This document shows, piece after piece, positions 8,905 through 17,210 of a stretch of 64,000 nucleotides of DNA. Origin of the DNA: Nitratireductor mangrovi (GTDB taxonomy: Bacteria; Pseudomonadota; Alphaproteobacteria; Rhizobiales; Rhizobiaceae); assembly GCF_007922615.2 (NCBI RefSeq), contig NZ_CP042301.2, positions 3,952,001-4,016,000 of the forward strand. The letters are read 5' to 3'. The notes under the pieces were generated by a model. It searched no databases, was not told the DNA's origin, and worked only from the letters and a program-made list of their open reading frames with translations. A program made the position numbers and the translations under genes. The stretch's first letter is position 1. Each line of letters starts with the position of its first letter.

Positions 8905-9921
8905 GTGACCTTAGCCAAACAGTTTGACGTGCTTTGTATCGGAAATGCGATTGTGGACGTGTTCGCGCGCTGTGATGACGACTTCCTTGTCGCCAATGGC
9001 ATCGTGAAGGGCGCCATGAACCTGATCGATGCCGAACGCGCCGAACTGCTTTACGGCCGAATGGGTCCGGCGATCGAGGCCTCCGGCGGCTGCGCCGGCA
9101 ACACGGCGGCCGGCATTGCCAGCTTTGGCGCCCGCTCGGCCTTCTTCGGCAAGGTCTCCAACGATCATCTTGGCAAGATTTACGCGCACGACATCCGCGC
9201 CCAGGGCGTGGCTTTCGACACCCGCCCGCTCGAGGGCGAACCGCCGACGGCGCGCTCGATGATCTTCGTCACGCCCGATGGCGAGCGTTCCATGAATACC
9301 TATCTCGGCGCCTGCGTCGAGCTCGGACCGGAAGATGTCGAGCGCGACAAGGCGGAGAAGGCGAAGCTCGTCTATTTCGAGGGTTACCTGTGGGATCCGC
9401 CGCGCGCCAAGGACGCGATCCGGCTGACCGCGCAATATGCTCACGCGACCGGCGGCGAAGTCTCCATGTCGCTGTCGGATTCCTTCTGCGTCGACCGCTA
9501 CCGCGACGAGTTCCTTGAGCTCATGCGCTCGGGCACGGTCGATATCGTTTTTGCCAATGAGAGCGAGCTGAAATCGCTTTATCAGACCTCGTCCTTCGAA
9601 GCCGGCCTCGAACAGATCGGCAAGGACTGCAAGCTCGCTGCCGTCACCCGTTCCGAGCTTGGCTCGGTCATCGTGCGCGGCGGCGAGATCATCCCCATCG
9701 AGGCCATCGCGATCGACGAACTGGTAGACACCACCGGCGCCGGCGATCTCTATGCGGCCGGTTTCCTCTATGGCTACGTGACCGGGCGCAGCCTGGCCGA
9801 TTGCGGCCGCCTCGGCTCGCTTGCCGCTGGAATCGTGATCCAGCAGATCGGCCCGCGCCCGCAGAAGAACTTGCGCCAGGCTGCCGAGCAGTCGGGACTG
9901 CTGGCGCCGGACGCGGCCTAA
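8905..9921 (+). CDS. Adenosine kinase (PfkB family)
   Basis: A sugar-kinase of the ribokinase/PfkB fold, about 338 residues, expected to phosphorylate adenosine to AMP. The N-terminus FDVLCIGNAIVDVFARCDD is typical of the rhizobial adenosine kinase. The middle has ASGGCAGNTAAGIASFG, and the C-terminus carries the PfkB anion-hole signature DTTGAGDLYAAGFLYGY with the catalytic aspartate in GAGD. The frame is open from ATG 8839. GTG 8905, with GGA eight bases before it, gives the usual N-terminus MTLAKQFD. GTG 8899 is an alternative. Confidence 0.85.
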   Translation: MTLAKQFDVLCIGNAIVDVFARCDDDFLVANGIVKGAMNLIDAERAELLYGRMGPAIEASGGCAGNTAAGIASFGARSAFFGKVSNDHLGKIYAHDIRAQGVAFDTRPLEGEPPTARSMIFVTPDGERSMNTYLGACVELGPEDVERDKAEKAKLVYFEGYLWDPPRAKDAIRLTAQYAHATGGEVSMSLSDSFCVDRYRDEFLELMRSGTVDIVFANESELKSLYQTSSFEAGLEQIGKDCKLAAVTRSELGSVIVRGGEIIPIEAIAIDELVDTTGAGDLYAAGFLYGYVTGRSLADCGRLGSLAAGIVIQQIGPRPQKNLRQAAEQSGLLAPDAA

Positions 9922-10024
9922 AGCAATTCCGGGATAAGTGGAAACCGGTTCTCCGTCCGGAACTGCGCAGGAACAAGCGGTCAGAGCCGTTCGACGATTC
10001 TTTTGAAACGATGAACGGCTCGAG
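9920..10024. repeat. Rhizobial dispersed intergenic repeat with hairpin end
   Basis: The stretch starting AAAGCAATTCCGGGATAAGT and continuing through TTCTCCGTCCGGAA resembles, from memory, a short repeat scattered through Mesorhizobium and Brucella intergenic regions. Its right end is a stem-loop: GAGCCGTTC at 9984-9992 pairs with GAACGGCTC at 10013-10021. Lying between convergent genes, the hairpin could serve as a terminator for both. No second copy was found in this window. Confidence 0.6.
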
Positions 10025-10026
10025 GC

Positions 10027-10662
10027 TCAGGGAATGTCCTCGGGCCGCCGCCCCGGCCGGCTCTTGTAGCGCGGGAAGGTCCAGCCGAAGCGCAGCGCGC
10101 CGCCCCGCACCAGGAAGGCGATGGCGAAGGCGGCGATCGCCGCCAGCGTCAGTTCGACCCCGGCCGAAAACAGCGCGATGAAGCTTGCCGCGCCGGCAAG
10201 CGCCGCCGTCACATAGATTTCCGGCCGCAGCAGCACCGACGGCTCGCCCGCCAGCAAGTCGCGCAGGATGCCGCCGAAAGTCGCCGTCATCACGCCCGTC
10301 ACCAGCGCCACCGCAGGCGAACCGGTCGCCGCCAGCCCCATCGCCGCGCCCATGACGCTGTAGGCCGACAGCCCCAGGGCATCGAGCCACAGGAGCAGCT
10401 TGTAGCGGGATTCAACCAGATGCGCGGAAAAGAAGATCACGACCGCCACGGTCGCGCAGACCAGCAGATAGTCGGGGTTTTCCGCCCAGAACACGGGCAG
10501 GTCGCCGAGCACGACGTCGCGCAGCGTGCCGCCGCCGATGCCGGTCACCCCGGCCAGGAACAGGAAGCCGATGAAGTCGAGTTCCTTGCGTGAGGCCGCC
10601 AGCGCGCCGGTGGCGGCAAACACCGCCACCCCGGCATAGTCGAGCAAAAGGATCGGGTCCAT
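10027..10662 (-). CDS. Trimeric intracellular cation (TRIC) channel family protein
   Basis: An inner-membrane protein of 211 residues with about seven hydrophobic helices. It contains the two internal repeats of the UPF0126/TRIC family, each with a glycine-rich kinked motif: TGIGGGTLRDVVLGD near residue 40 and ATFGGILRDLLAGEPS near residue 128. Prokaryotic TRIC proteins form homotrimeric monovalent cation channels. The gene stands alone, convergent with adenosine kinase. Confidence 0.85.
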   Translation of the reverse strand: MDPILLLDYAGVAVFAATGALAASRKELDFIGFLFLAGVTGIGGGTLRDVVLGDLPVFWAENPDYLLVCATVAVVIFFSAHLVESRYKLLLWLDALGLSAYSVMGAAMGLAATGSPAVALVTGVMTATFGGILRDLLAGEPSVLLRPEIYVTAALAGAASFIALFSAGVELTLAAIAAFAIAFLVRGGALRFGWTFPRYKSRPGRRPEDIP

Positions 10663-10714
10663 CCGGCAGCGCCTCCCGCCCTATCGGTAGCCGAAGGCCG
10701 GGTCGCCTGAAAGA

Positions 10715-11410
10715 TCAGGCGTCCTTTTCGGCCTGCTCGTTGATCGGCCCCGGTTCCGGCTCGCCGCTGCCGGCCGCCTGTTTGGGTCCGCCCTTGGAGA
10801 CGCCGACCATCGCCGGCCGCAGCACCCGCTCGCCGATCACGTAGCCGGTTTGAACCACCTGCACCACCATGTTGGCCGGCACATCCGCGTTGGGCACCTC
10901 GAACATCGCCTGGTGGTAGTTGGGATCGAATTTCTCGCCCTCGGGCTCGATCTTCTTCACCCCGTGCCGCTCAAGTGCGGAAAGCATGGCGCGCTCGGTC
11001 ATTTCCACGCCTTCGATCAGCGCCGTGAAGCCGGCGCCGCCTTCCTGGCGCGCCTCGGCCGGGATCGCGTCGAGCGCCCGGCGCAGGTTGTCGGAGACCG
11101 ACAGCATGTCGCGGGCGAAATTGGCGATCGCGTAGTTGCGGGCGTCGCTGACGTCACGCGCGGTGCGTCGGCGCAGGTTTTCCATCTCCGCCGCCAGGCG
11201 CAGGGCGCGATCCTTCAGCTCCTCGTTCTCCTTGGCAAGCCGCAGCAGCGCCTCGCGCTCGGCGTCGAAGGCTTCCTCGGCGTCACCGGTTTCGGCGGCC
11301 TCAGCCGCCGCATCCGAGCCCATTTCGGCGTACTGGCTCTTGGCGGCGGCGATGTCGGGGTTTTCCGCCTTGTCCCCGGCGCCGTGTTCATCCTTTGGAT
11401 GGTCGCTCAT
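10715..11410 (-). CDS. grpE: Nucleotide exchange factor GrpE
   Basis: The co-chaperone of 231 residues that releases ADP from DnaK. An acidic N-terminal tail is followed by a long coiled coil (about residues 45-90), then a conserved core with [15 protein letters not shown], and the C-terminal beta domain ending with [23 protein letters not shown] 11410 matches the usual start, and the open frame further upstream has no similarity. In most Rhizobiales grpE directly follows hrcA. Here hrcA is 2.6 kb upstream, behind foreign-looking genes, so grpE probably uses its own promoter. Confidence 0.95.
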   Translation of the reverse strand: MSDHPKDEHGAGDKAENPDIAAAKSQYAEMGSDAAAEAAETGDAEEAFDAEREALLRLAKENEELKDRALRLAAEMENLRRRTARDVSDARNYAIANFARDMLSVSDNLRRALDAIPAEARQEGGAGFTALIEGVEMTERAMLSALERHGVKKIEPEGEKFDPNYHQAMFEVPNADVPANMVVQVVQTGYVIGERVLRPAMVGVSKGGPKQAAGSGEPEPGPINEQAEKDA

Positions 11411-11633
11411 CGACTGATCCCGTATGTCGCAAAACTGGTTGGTTTCGCGCCCGATATCGAGTCTTGGAGGCCAAAAATCAAGGGGTGGGGTCGAGTAGAG
11501 AGGTGGTGCTGTTGACGCGGCACGGGCAAAGCACTGCATTCTACCTCGGTATTCGCTGTTTCTGTTTCGTCGCCGGTATGCGACCTTGATCCTTGGGCAA
11601 ACTTCTTCATCTCGCCACGTACTCAGAGGTTCC

Positions 11634-11834
11634 ATGGCCGCCGAGCCGAAGATAACCTGGATGATCGCAAGCGAAGTAGGCGATCGCGACGGAATCGGTG
11701 TCCAGCTTTTGATCGACGGCGATTTGGTATTGGAGATTTTCCGCGACGATACGAAACGAAGCCGCGAAGTAACCCTCCATAGGGTCGAGGTTCCGTTGGA
11801 GCTGTCGGAACAGACCGTTGCGATGTTCAAATGA
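11634..11834 (+). CDS. Small orphan protein of unknown function
   Basis: A possible gene of 66 residues starting at ATG 11634 behind AGAGG. I do not recognise it. It is a compact soluble protein ([18 protein letters not shown], then [15 protein letters not shown]) with alternating hydrophobic residues suggesting beta strands. Base composition is clearly more AT-rich than the flanking grpE and hrcA genes. It is the first of three same-strand small genes, a pattern seen with arrays of orphan immunity genes, but that reading is only an inference. Confidence 0.45.
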   Translation: MAAEPKITWMIASEVGDRDGIGVQLLIDGDLVLEIFRDDTKRSREVTLHRVEVPLELSEQTVAMFK

Positions 11835-11912
11835 GAGATATCATGGGATTTCCTGGATTAAGTCGATTGGCGGCTATTCATCGCTTCGAAGCAAGGTGAT
11901 TGAGTCTCCGCG

Positions 11913-12206
11913 ATGAAACCACCGGACGACATAATTGTCTTGGCACTGCGCTCTATCAGCGGAGAAGTTACCCGGCACATGCGGGCCATCGCATTCGGCT
12001 ACCGCGGGGTTTCAGCCAAATTTCGATTCTATATGGAAAGCGAGCCTACAGAGATAGAGCGGGAGAATGCTGAGGTCGTTGCAACAAATTTCGACGCGGG
12101 CCACCCGGCAAAGCTTGATAGCCTAGAAATAGAGTTCGTTGTGACGAAGGAGGTATTGGGAAAACTCAACTACCTGGACTTTTGTATTTATCGAAGGTCC
12201 GAATAG
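11913..12206 (+). CDS. Small protein resembling immunity-type proteins
   Basis: A 97-residue acidic protein. Its opening VLALRSISGEVTRHMRAIAF, followed by a strand and FRFYMESEPTEIERENAEVV, resembles a widespread family of small proteins that I remember mostly from polymorphic-toxin neighbourhoods, where they are suspected immunity proteins. The resemblance is from memory only. No toxin gene is adjacent. It lies 78 bases after the previous small gene and 36 before the next, in AT-richer DNA between grpE and hrcA. The ribosome site is weak (AAGG about 14 bases upstream). Confidence 0.6.
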   Translation: MKPPDDIIVLALRSISGEVTRHMRAIAFGYRGVSAKFRFYMESEPTEIERENAEVVATNFDAGHPAKLDSLEIEFVVTKEVLGKLNYLDFCIYRRSE

Positions 12207-12242
12207 AATCGAAAGTACGCCTAGATCGCAGGACTCCGCTGC

Positions 12243-12632
12243 ATGGAAAATCTCCCTAGAGACGACGCGCGCCAGCTGTTGAACGCGATCTTGTCCGAAC
12301 TGAGAGGACTGCTATCCGAGGAGTTTTTCTCCCCTGCCTCGCTGAGTTATCACCCGGTGCGAGACAAGATCGCTCGTTTTGCTTGGAGCTTGAACCCTCC
12401 GGCCCCGGAATTGCAAGAGTTTCTGCGACGCCATGGGCACTCCAGCGAAGCCTGGCTCCCGATCGACGTTGGCGCTCTCGACGGCATCGAAACGGCGGAG
12501 TTGCTTCTGCGCCTCAAGATCAACATATCTGGTGATCGATGGGCAAAAGGCGCATTGGCGCCAGCTTTTGCGAGCGGCACCTTGTTGCGGGCTCTGGAAC
12601 GTATCGACGCAGGCCTGGATGGGCTCATCTAG
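12243..12632 (+). CDS. Small alpha-helical protein of unknown function
   Basis: A protein of 129 residues, mostly helical, with no signal peptide, metal motif or membrane segment. I do not recognise it. The start ATG 12243 follows AGGA by about nine bases. It is the last of three small plus-strand genes in the AT-richer insert between grpE and hrcA. Size, acidity and neighbourhood would fit an immunity protein or a remnant of an effector locus, without direct proof. Confidence 0.55.
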   Translation: MENLPRDDARQLLNAILSELRGLLSEEFFSPASLSYHPVRDKIARFAWSLNPPAPELQEFLRRHGHSSEAWLPIDVGALDGIETAELLLRLKINISGDRWAKGALAPAFASGTLLRALERIDAGLDGLI

Positions 12633-13049
12633 GATCACGCTGAGTGAATACCCCTCCCTTGCGCCGACGGGATCGCCCTCAACCGCCTACCTAACGTTGC
12701 ATTCGGTATCTTTGCATAAGCCTGAGCGTGGTCTCCGCACGAGCGCTTGACTCGTGCGGGAGGCTCGAGCCGTACACGCAGGACGTCAGTGCCCTGATCG
12801 ATCCCAAGACAAGCATTGATCGGCCTGGGTCCGTCAAACATGCGGCATGCCCAGCGCGACCGAGAAACATCGGTATCCGAAAGGTCTAGACTAGGTCGTC
12901 AGGAACACCGTGCGCAGGCCTAAGGGGAAGGACAGGTGGCGGTGACGGCTTGCGAAGTGCACTGGTCGGGCAATGCGGTCATATACGCTGCGGACAGGCG
13001 TCGGACGCGGCGTCAAGGACGGTCACCGTGGCTTATGCTCGTTCTGCGA
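12633..13049. other. Gap without recognisable genes
   Basis: About 420 bases between the small helical gene and the methyltransferase. Short open frames occur on both strands, but none has a ribosome site with a plausible protein. The composition is intermediate. I see no tRNA, insertion-sequence end or long repeat. It may be degraded DNA of the same insertion. Confidence 0.5.
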
Positions 13050-13871
13050 TCATTCCGCCGTGCCTGAAACAACTACGGACGGCATGGGAACGTCCCAGGG
13101 TGCGTTTGGTCCATGATTCGCCATCACGATGTCAGCGACCGCAGAACGGATCGCTTTCTTGCTCGAGGCCGGTTGCGGACGTAGGAGCGAACCTCCCCGT
13201 ACGGTTCCCTCAAGGAAGAAATCGAAGGGAGCGCCCGGATTGTCGATGTGCCAGCGGCTGTCGACCTCGCCCAAACTTACCTCCGTGAAGCCTGCCGCCT
13301 CCATCGCCGGAAATGCACGCGCCGGATCGGCATAATCGGTTGCGCCGGGTCCGGGCGGCAAGGTGATGTGCGGCGACCCGTGTCTGCCGATGGCCGTGAA
13401 AACGTAGGTGAAAGCCGAAAGTTCGGTGTCTTGCCAGACGGAGTAGGCGAAGCGGCCGCCGGGTTTCAAGACCCTGCGGGCCTCTGCCATCGCTGCCGGC
13501 GGATCTGGTACGTGCGGCATTCCGAAACCCATTGTCACTGCGTCGAAGGACGCATCTTCGAAGGGCATAGCCATAGCGTTGCCTTCGACAAAGGTCGCCT
13601 CTGGGACTTCATCGGAGGCAATGACCAGCATGGCGGGTGAAAAATCTAGCCCCGTTACCTCGGCGCCGGCTTCAACCAGGCCACGCGCGACGATGCCCTG
13701 ACCGCAACACAGATCGAGCACCTTCATTCCACGCTTGGCCATCACATCGGAGACAAGGCGAGGAACCGCCATTTCGGATGCCCTTGCAAAATCTCTGGCA
13801 TAGGCTTTGGCTGTTTCTTCCTCGGCCCATCCACGCCGTTCCAGCGCGGCAAAGTCTTCGTCTGAACCCAT
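13050..13871 (-). CDS. Class I SAM-dependent methyltransferase
   Basis: A protein of 273 residues with the Rossmann methyltransferase fold. The SAM-binding motif I is VLDLCCGQGIVARGL near residues 50-64, motif II acidic residue is in VTGLDFSPAML, and ARRVLKPGGRFAYSVW near residue 140 is typical of the UbiE/Methyltransf_11 group. The substrate is unknown. ATG 13871 with an AGGA ribosome site gives a normal N-terminus. The frame extending to 13982 is unsupported. It sits in the segment that separates hrcA from grpE. Confidence 0.82.
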   Translation of the reverse strand: MGSDEDFAALERRGWAEEETAKAYARDFARASEMAVPRLVSDVMAKRGMKVLDLCCGQGIVARGLVEAGAEVTGLDFSPAMLVIASDEVPEATFVEGNAMAMPFEDASFDAVTMGFGMPHVPDPPAAMAEARRVLKPGGRFAYSVWQDTELSAFTYVFTAIGRHGSPHITLPPGPGATDYADPARAFPAMEAAGFTEVSLGEVDSRWHIDNPGAPFDFFLEGTVRGGSLLRPQPASSKKAIRSAVADIVMANHGPNAPWDVPMPSVVVSGTAE

Positions 13872-13984
13872 GATCCTGCCCTGCGACCGTCGTGGCGGTT
13901 TTCGCCAGCCCACCCACATTATGTCGGAAACGATGTCCTTTGAAGCCGAGGCCAGCGACGGGCACAGGCAGCCACGCCGCACGC

Positions 13985-15055
13985 CTACTGCATCAGCCGC
14001 GAGATCACCTGCGCCGTATAGTCGACCATCGGCACGATGCGCGCATAGTTGAGCCGGGTCGGACCGATCACGCCGAGCGCGCCGATCACCCGCGATTCCT
14101 GGTCGCGATAGGGCGCCACGATCAGCGATGAGCCCGACAGCGAAAAGAGCTTGTTTTCGGAACCGATGAAGATGCGCACGCCCGAGCCTTCCTCGGCAAG
14201 GTTCAGGAGTTGCACCAGCCCTTCCTTGGTCTCCAGATCGTCGAACAGATGTTTCAGGAGCTCGATGTCGGCCTCGGCTGTGAGGTTTTCCAGAAGATTG
14301 GCGCGCCCGCGCACGATCAGCCGCGCCGGCGCGCCGGCGTCCGCGCCGGCCCAGACCGCGAGGCCCTTTTCGACGAGATCCTGCGACAGCGTGTCGAGGG
14401 CCGCACGGGTCTCCTCCATCAGCCGTGCGATCTCCGCGCGCGCCTCGCCCAGCGTGCGGCCGCGGATATGCGCGTTGAGGAAGTTCGACGCCTCGTGAAG
14501 CTGCGCCGCCGTAACCCCGGCCGGCAGTTCGATGATGCGGTTTTCGACGTCTCCCGTCTGCGAAACCAGCACCGCCAGCGCCTTCTGCGGCTCCAGCTGG
14601 ATGAACTCGATATGTTTCAGCCCGGTCTCGCTCTTGGCCGCCAGCACCAGCCCTGCGCCGCGCGACATGCCCGAGAGCATCTGGCTCGCCTCGGTCAGCA
14701 TGTGCTCCAGCGAGGCGTCGCTGCCCGAGGCCTTGACCTGCGCCTCGATGACACGCCGGTCGTCTTCCGACAGGTCGCCGATCTCCATGAAGGCGTCGAC
14801 GAAGAAGCGCAGGCCCTTCTGCGTTGGCAGCCGGCCCGCCGAGATGTGTGGCGAATAGATGAGCCCGAGATGCTCCAGATCGCTCATCACGTTGCGTACC
14901 GTCGCGGGTGACAGCGACGAGGGCAGCATGCGTGACAGATTGCGCGAGCCGACCGGGTCGCCGTCGCGCAGATAGGAATCGACGATGAGCCGGAAGATGT
15001 CGCGCGAGCGGCTGTCGAGCGCTTCAAGTGTCTGATCGAGCAGCGGTTTGGTCAT
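13985..15055 (-). CDS. hrcA: Heat-inducible transcription repressor HrcA
   Basis: The repressor of 356 residues that binds CIRCE operators of chaperone genes. A winged-helix N-terminus (RDIFRLIVDSYLRDGDPVGS, then LSPATVRNVMSDLEHLG) is followed by the GAF-like and dimerisation domains, and it ends in YTAQVISRLMQ. ATG 15055 gives the usual start MTKPLLDQ. It is divergent from rph, as in other Rhizobiales. No CIRCE palindrome (TTAGCACTC-N9-GAGTGCTAA) is visible upstream of it or of grpE in this window. Confidence 0.94.
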   Translation of the reverse strand: MTKPLLDQTLEALDSRSRDIFRLIVDSYLRDGDPVGSRNLSRMLPSSLSPATVRNVMSDLEHLGLIYSPHISAGRLPTQKGLRFFVDAFMEIGDLSEDDRRVIEAQVKASGSDASLEHMLTEASQMLSGMSRGAGLVLAAKSETGLKHIEFIQLEPQKALAVLVSQTGDVENRIIELPAGVTAAQLHEASNFLNAHIRGRTLGEARAEIARLMEETRAALDTLSQDLVEKGLAVWAGADAGAPARLIVRGRANLLENLTAEADIELLKHLFDDLETKEGLVQLLNLAEEGSGVRIFIGSENKLFSLSGSSLIVAPYRDQESRVIGALGVIGPTRLNYARIVPMVDYTAQVISRLMQ

Positions 15056-15093
15056 GTTCTCAAGTGGTCTGCCATGACGATAGCCTGAGGCAA

Positions 15094-15121
15094 TATATAG
15101 TCCTCCACAGGGCACCGGCAA
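15094..15121 (-). promoter_or_regulatory. Probable sigma-70 promoter of hrcA
   Basis: On the minus strand TTGCCG (15121-15116) is followed after 15 bases by CTATAT (15100-15095), the rhizobial form of the -10 box. The run TATATA at 15099-15094 gives a 16-base spacer. The hrcA start codon lies about 40 bases downstream. Prediction from pattern only. Confidence 0.4.
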
Positions 15122-15209
15122 AGCCCGCAATGCCGGCTTTTCCTTTGCGTCGCGCTGGCCGGACCGCTAAAAGCGCCTTCTCAAGCAAAGCCTGAACGGG
15201 AATCACATC

Positions 15210-15926
15210 ATGCGCCCTTCCAGACGGAAGCCCGACGAGATGCGCGCCATCGGCTTCGAGCGCGGCGTCTCCAAACATGCCGAGGGCTCCTGCCTGGTCA
15301 AGTTCGGCGACACCCACATCCTGTGCACGGCCAGCCTCGAGGAGCGGGTGCCGCCATGGCTGCGCAATTCCGGCCGCGGCTGGGTGACGGCCGAATACGG
15401 CATGCTGCCGCGCTCGACCGGCGACCGCATGCGACGCGAGGCCAGCAGCGGCAAGCAGGGCGGCCGCACGCTCGAAATCCAGCGCCTGATCGGCCGCTCA
15501 TTGCGCGCCGTCGTCGATCTCGAGGCGCTGGGCGAGGTCCAGATCACTGTCGATTGCGATGTGCTGCAGGCCGATGGCGGCACCCGCACCGCCTCGATCA
15601 CCGGCGGCTTCATCGCGTTGCACGACTGCCTCGCCTGGATGGAGGTGCGCAGCATGACCTCGGTCTCCAAAGTGCTGAAGGACCATGTCGCGGCCATCTC
15701 CTGCGGCCTCCACGATGGTGAGCCGGTGCTCGATCTTGACTATCTGGAGGACTCGGCCGCCGGCACCGACGCCAACTTCGTCATGACCGGCAAGGGCGGC
15801 ATCGTCGAGATCCAGGGCACGGCCGAGGGGGAGCCCTTCACCGACGAGCAGTTCTCCGAACTGATGAAGCTTGCCCGCAAGGGCATCGGCCGACTCGTCG
15901 AACTGCAGAAGATGGCGATCGGGTAG
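15210..15926 (+). CDS. rph: Ribonuclease PH
   Basis: The 3'-5' phosphorolytic exoribonuclease of 238 residues that trims tRNA 3' ends. Conserved landmarks are the N-terminal [20 protein letters not shown], the [20 protein letters not shown] loop used for phosphate and RNA binding, and [24 protein letters not shown] sequence in the core. Length and both ends fit the family. It is divergent from hrcA with about 150 bases between start codons. Confidence 0.95.
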   Translation: MRPSRRKPDEMRAIGFERGVSKHAEGSCLVKFGDTHILCTASLEERVPPWLRNSGRGWVTAEYGMLPRSTGDRMRREASSGKQGGRTLEIQRLIGRSLRAVVDLEALGEVQITVDCDVLQADGGTRTASITGGFIALHDCLAWMEVRSMTSVSKVLKDHVAAISCGLHDGEPVLDLDYLEDSAAGTDANFVMTGKGGIVEIQGTAEGEPFTDEQFSELMKLARKGIGRLVELQKMAIG

Positions 15927-16022
15927 GGCCGATGGCCTCGGTGCTTGACCGTGCCGTTCAAACGCTTGCCGGGCATCGTGCTCGTCAGGTGGCGGATTTG
16001 CCGTCGCTGTCGAAGGCGCTCT

Positions 16023-16115
16023 CTGCCGGCCCCCGGCAGTTGGCGAAGTCCTTGCAGCCGTCCGATCTCCCCACCTGTGGGGGAGATGTCCGGCAGGACA
16101 GAGGGGGGCGCGACC
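16023..16115. repeat. Palindromic rhizobial intergenic element
   Basis: Two hairpins sit between rph and the VOC gene. CTGCCGG (16023-16029) pairs with CCGGCAG (16033-16039). ATCTCCCC (16065-16072) pairs with GGGGAGAT (16080-16087). The following segment TGTCCGGCAGGACAGAGGGG is, from memory, typical of the RIME-like repeats found in hundreds of copies in Mesorhizobium genomes. It may act as a transcription barrier downstream of rph. Confidence 0.6.
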
Positions 16116-16146
16116 GAGCGCCTCTCCTGCCTGCCCGGAGTGCGCC

Positions 16147-16557
16147 ATGACCCCCGCCGCCATCCTCGAAGCCGCGCTCTATGTCGACGACCTCGACGCA
16201 GCCGAGGCCTTTTACGGCGAGACCCTGGGACTGACGCGCATCTCCGCAGTCGAGGGCCGCCACGTTTTTTTCCGCTGTGGGAGCGCCCTGGTGTTGCTCT
16301 TCGATGCCGAAGCGACCGAGGTACCGCCGGCGCAGGATGCCCGCCTGCCGGTGCCGCCGCACGGCGCGCGCGGGCCCGGCCATCTCTGCTTTGCCGCTTC
16401 CGGCGACGAAATCGTACGCTGGAAAGCCCGTCTTCAGAATGCCGGCGTGGCGATTGAGGCCGATTTCGAATGGCCGCAGGGTGGCCGCTCGATCTATTTC
16501 CGCGATCCCGCCGGCAATTCGCTCGAATTCGCCGAACCGAAAATCTGGGGCCTCTGA
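16147..16557 (+). CDS. VOC (glyoxalase/bleomycin-resistance) family protein
   Basis: A small metal-dependent protein of 136 residues with the vicinal-oxygen-chelate fold: [20 protein letters not shown] at the start, [17 protein letters not shown] in the middle and [16 protein letters not shown] at the end. These carry the likely metal ligands, a histidine in GHLCF and a glutamate in LEFAE. The substrate is unknown, and the family covers glyoxalases, dioxygenases and drug-binding proteins. The stop codon overlaps the rdgB start (TGATG), so the two are co-translated. Confidence 0.85.
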   Translation: MTPAAILEAALYVDDLDAAEAFYGETLGLTRISAVEGRHVFFRCGSALVLLFDAEATEVPPAQDARLPVPPHGARGPGHLCFAASGDEIVRWKARLQNAGVAIEADFEWPQGGRSIYFRDPAGNSLEFAEPKIWGL

Positions 16558-17210
16558 TGCGCCGTCTCGATACGACAAGGATCGTGGTCGCCACCCACAA
16601 CAAGGGCAAGCTGGCCGAGATTTCCGAGCTCATCGCGCCATACGGGCTGGAGGCGAAGTCGGCGGGTGACTACGGTCTTCCCGAGCCGCCCGAGGACGGC
16701 ACCACCTTCGAGGAAAACGCCTACACCAAGGCCTTTGCGGCCGCCTTGGCCACCGGCCTGCCGGCACTTTCCGACGATTCGGGCCTGTGCGTCGACGCGC
16801 TTGGCGGCGAGCCCGGCGTCCACACCGCCGACTGGGCCGAGAAGCCCGACGGTTCCGGGCGCGACTTTCTGATGGCGATGCGGACGGTCGAGGACCGCCT
16901 TCAGGAGCAGGACGCAACCACGGCCGACAAGCGCGCCGGCCGCTTCGTTGCCGTGCTCTGCCTTGCCTGGCCGGACGGGCATGCCGAATATTTTCGCGGC
17001 GAGGTCGAAGGTACGCTTGTCTGGCCGCCGCGCGGCGACCGGGGCTTCGGCTACGATCCCGTCTTCAAGCCCGACGGCTACGATCAGACCTTCGGCGAGA
17101 TGAGCGCCGGCGAAAAACACGCCTGGGAAGCCGGCCGCGGCGACCTTGGCCTGTCGCATCGCGCCCGCGCCTTCGCCAAATTCGCTACCGCGATGCTGGA
17201 ACCGGCATGA
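16557..17210 (+). CDS. rdgB: Non-canonical purine NTP pyrophosphatase (dITP/XTP)
   Basis: A HAM1/RdgB house-cleaning enzyme of 217 residues that hydrolyses dITP and XTP before they enter DNA. The N-terminal [13 protein letters not shown] binds the nucleotide, and [13 protein letters not shown] holds the catalytic and metal-binding aspartates. GFGYDPVF and the late SHRARAF segment complete the signature. The start at 16557 overlaps the preceding stop, and its own stop overlaps hemW by four bases (ATGA). Confidence 0.94.
   Translation: MRRLDTTRIVVATHNKGKLAEISELIAPYGLEAKSAGDYGLPEPPEDGTTFEENAYTKAFAAALATGLPALSDDSGLCVDALGGEPGVHTADWAEKPDGSGRDFLMAMRTVEDRLQEQDATTADKRAGRFVAVLCLAWPDGHAEYFRGEVEGTLVWPPRGDRGFGYDPVFKPDGYDQTFGEMSAGEKHAWEAGRGDLGLSHRARAFAKFATAMLEPA

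Noticed and set aside
12950..13288. Plus-strand open frame of 112 codons near the methyltransferase
   Set aside because: It overlaps the methyltransferase in antisense, has no ribosome site and has biased composition.
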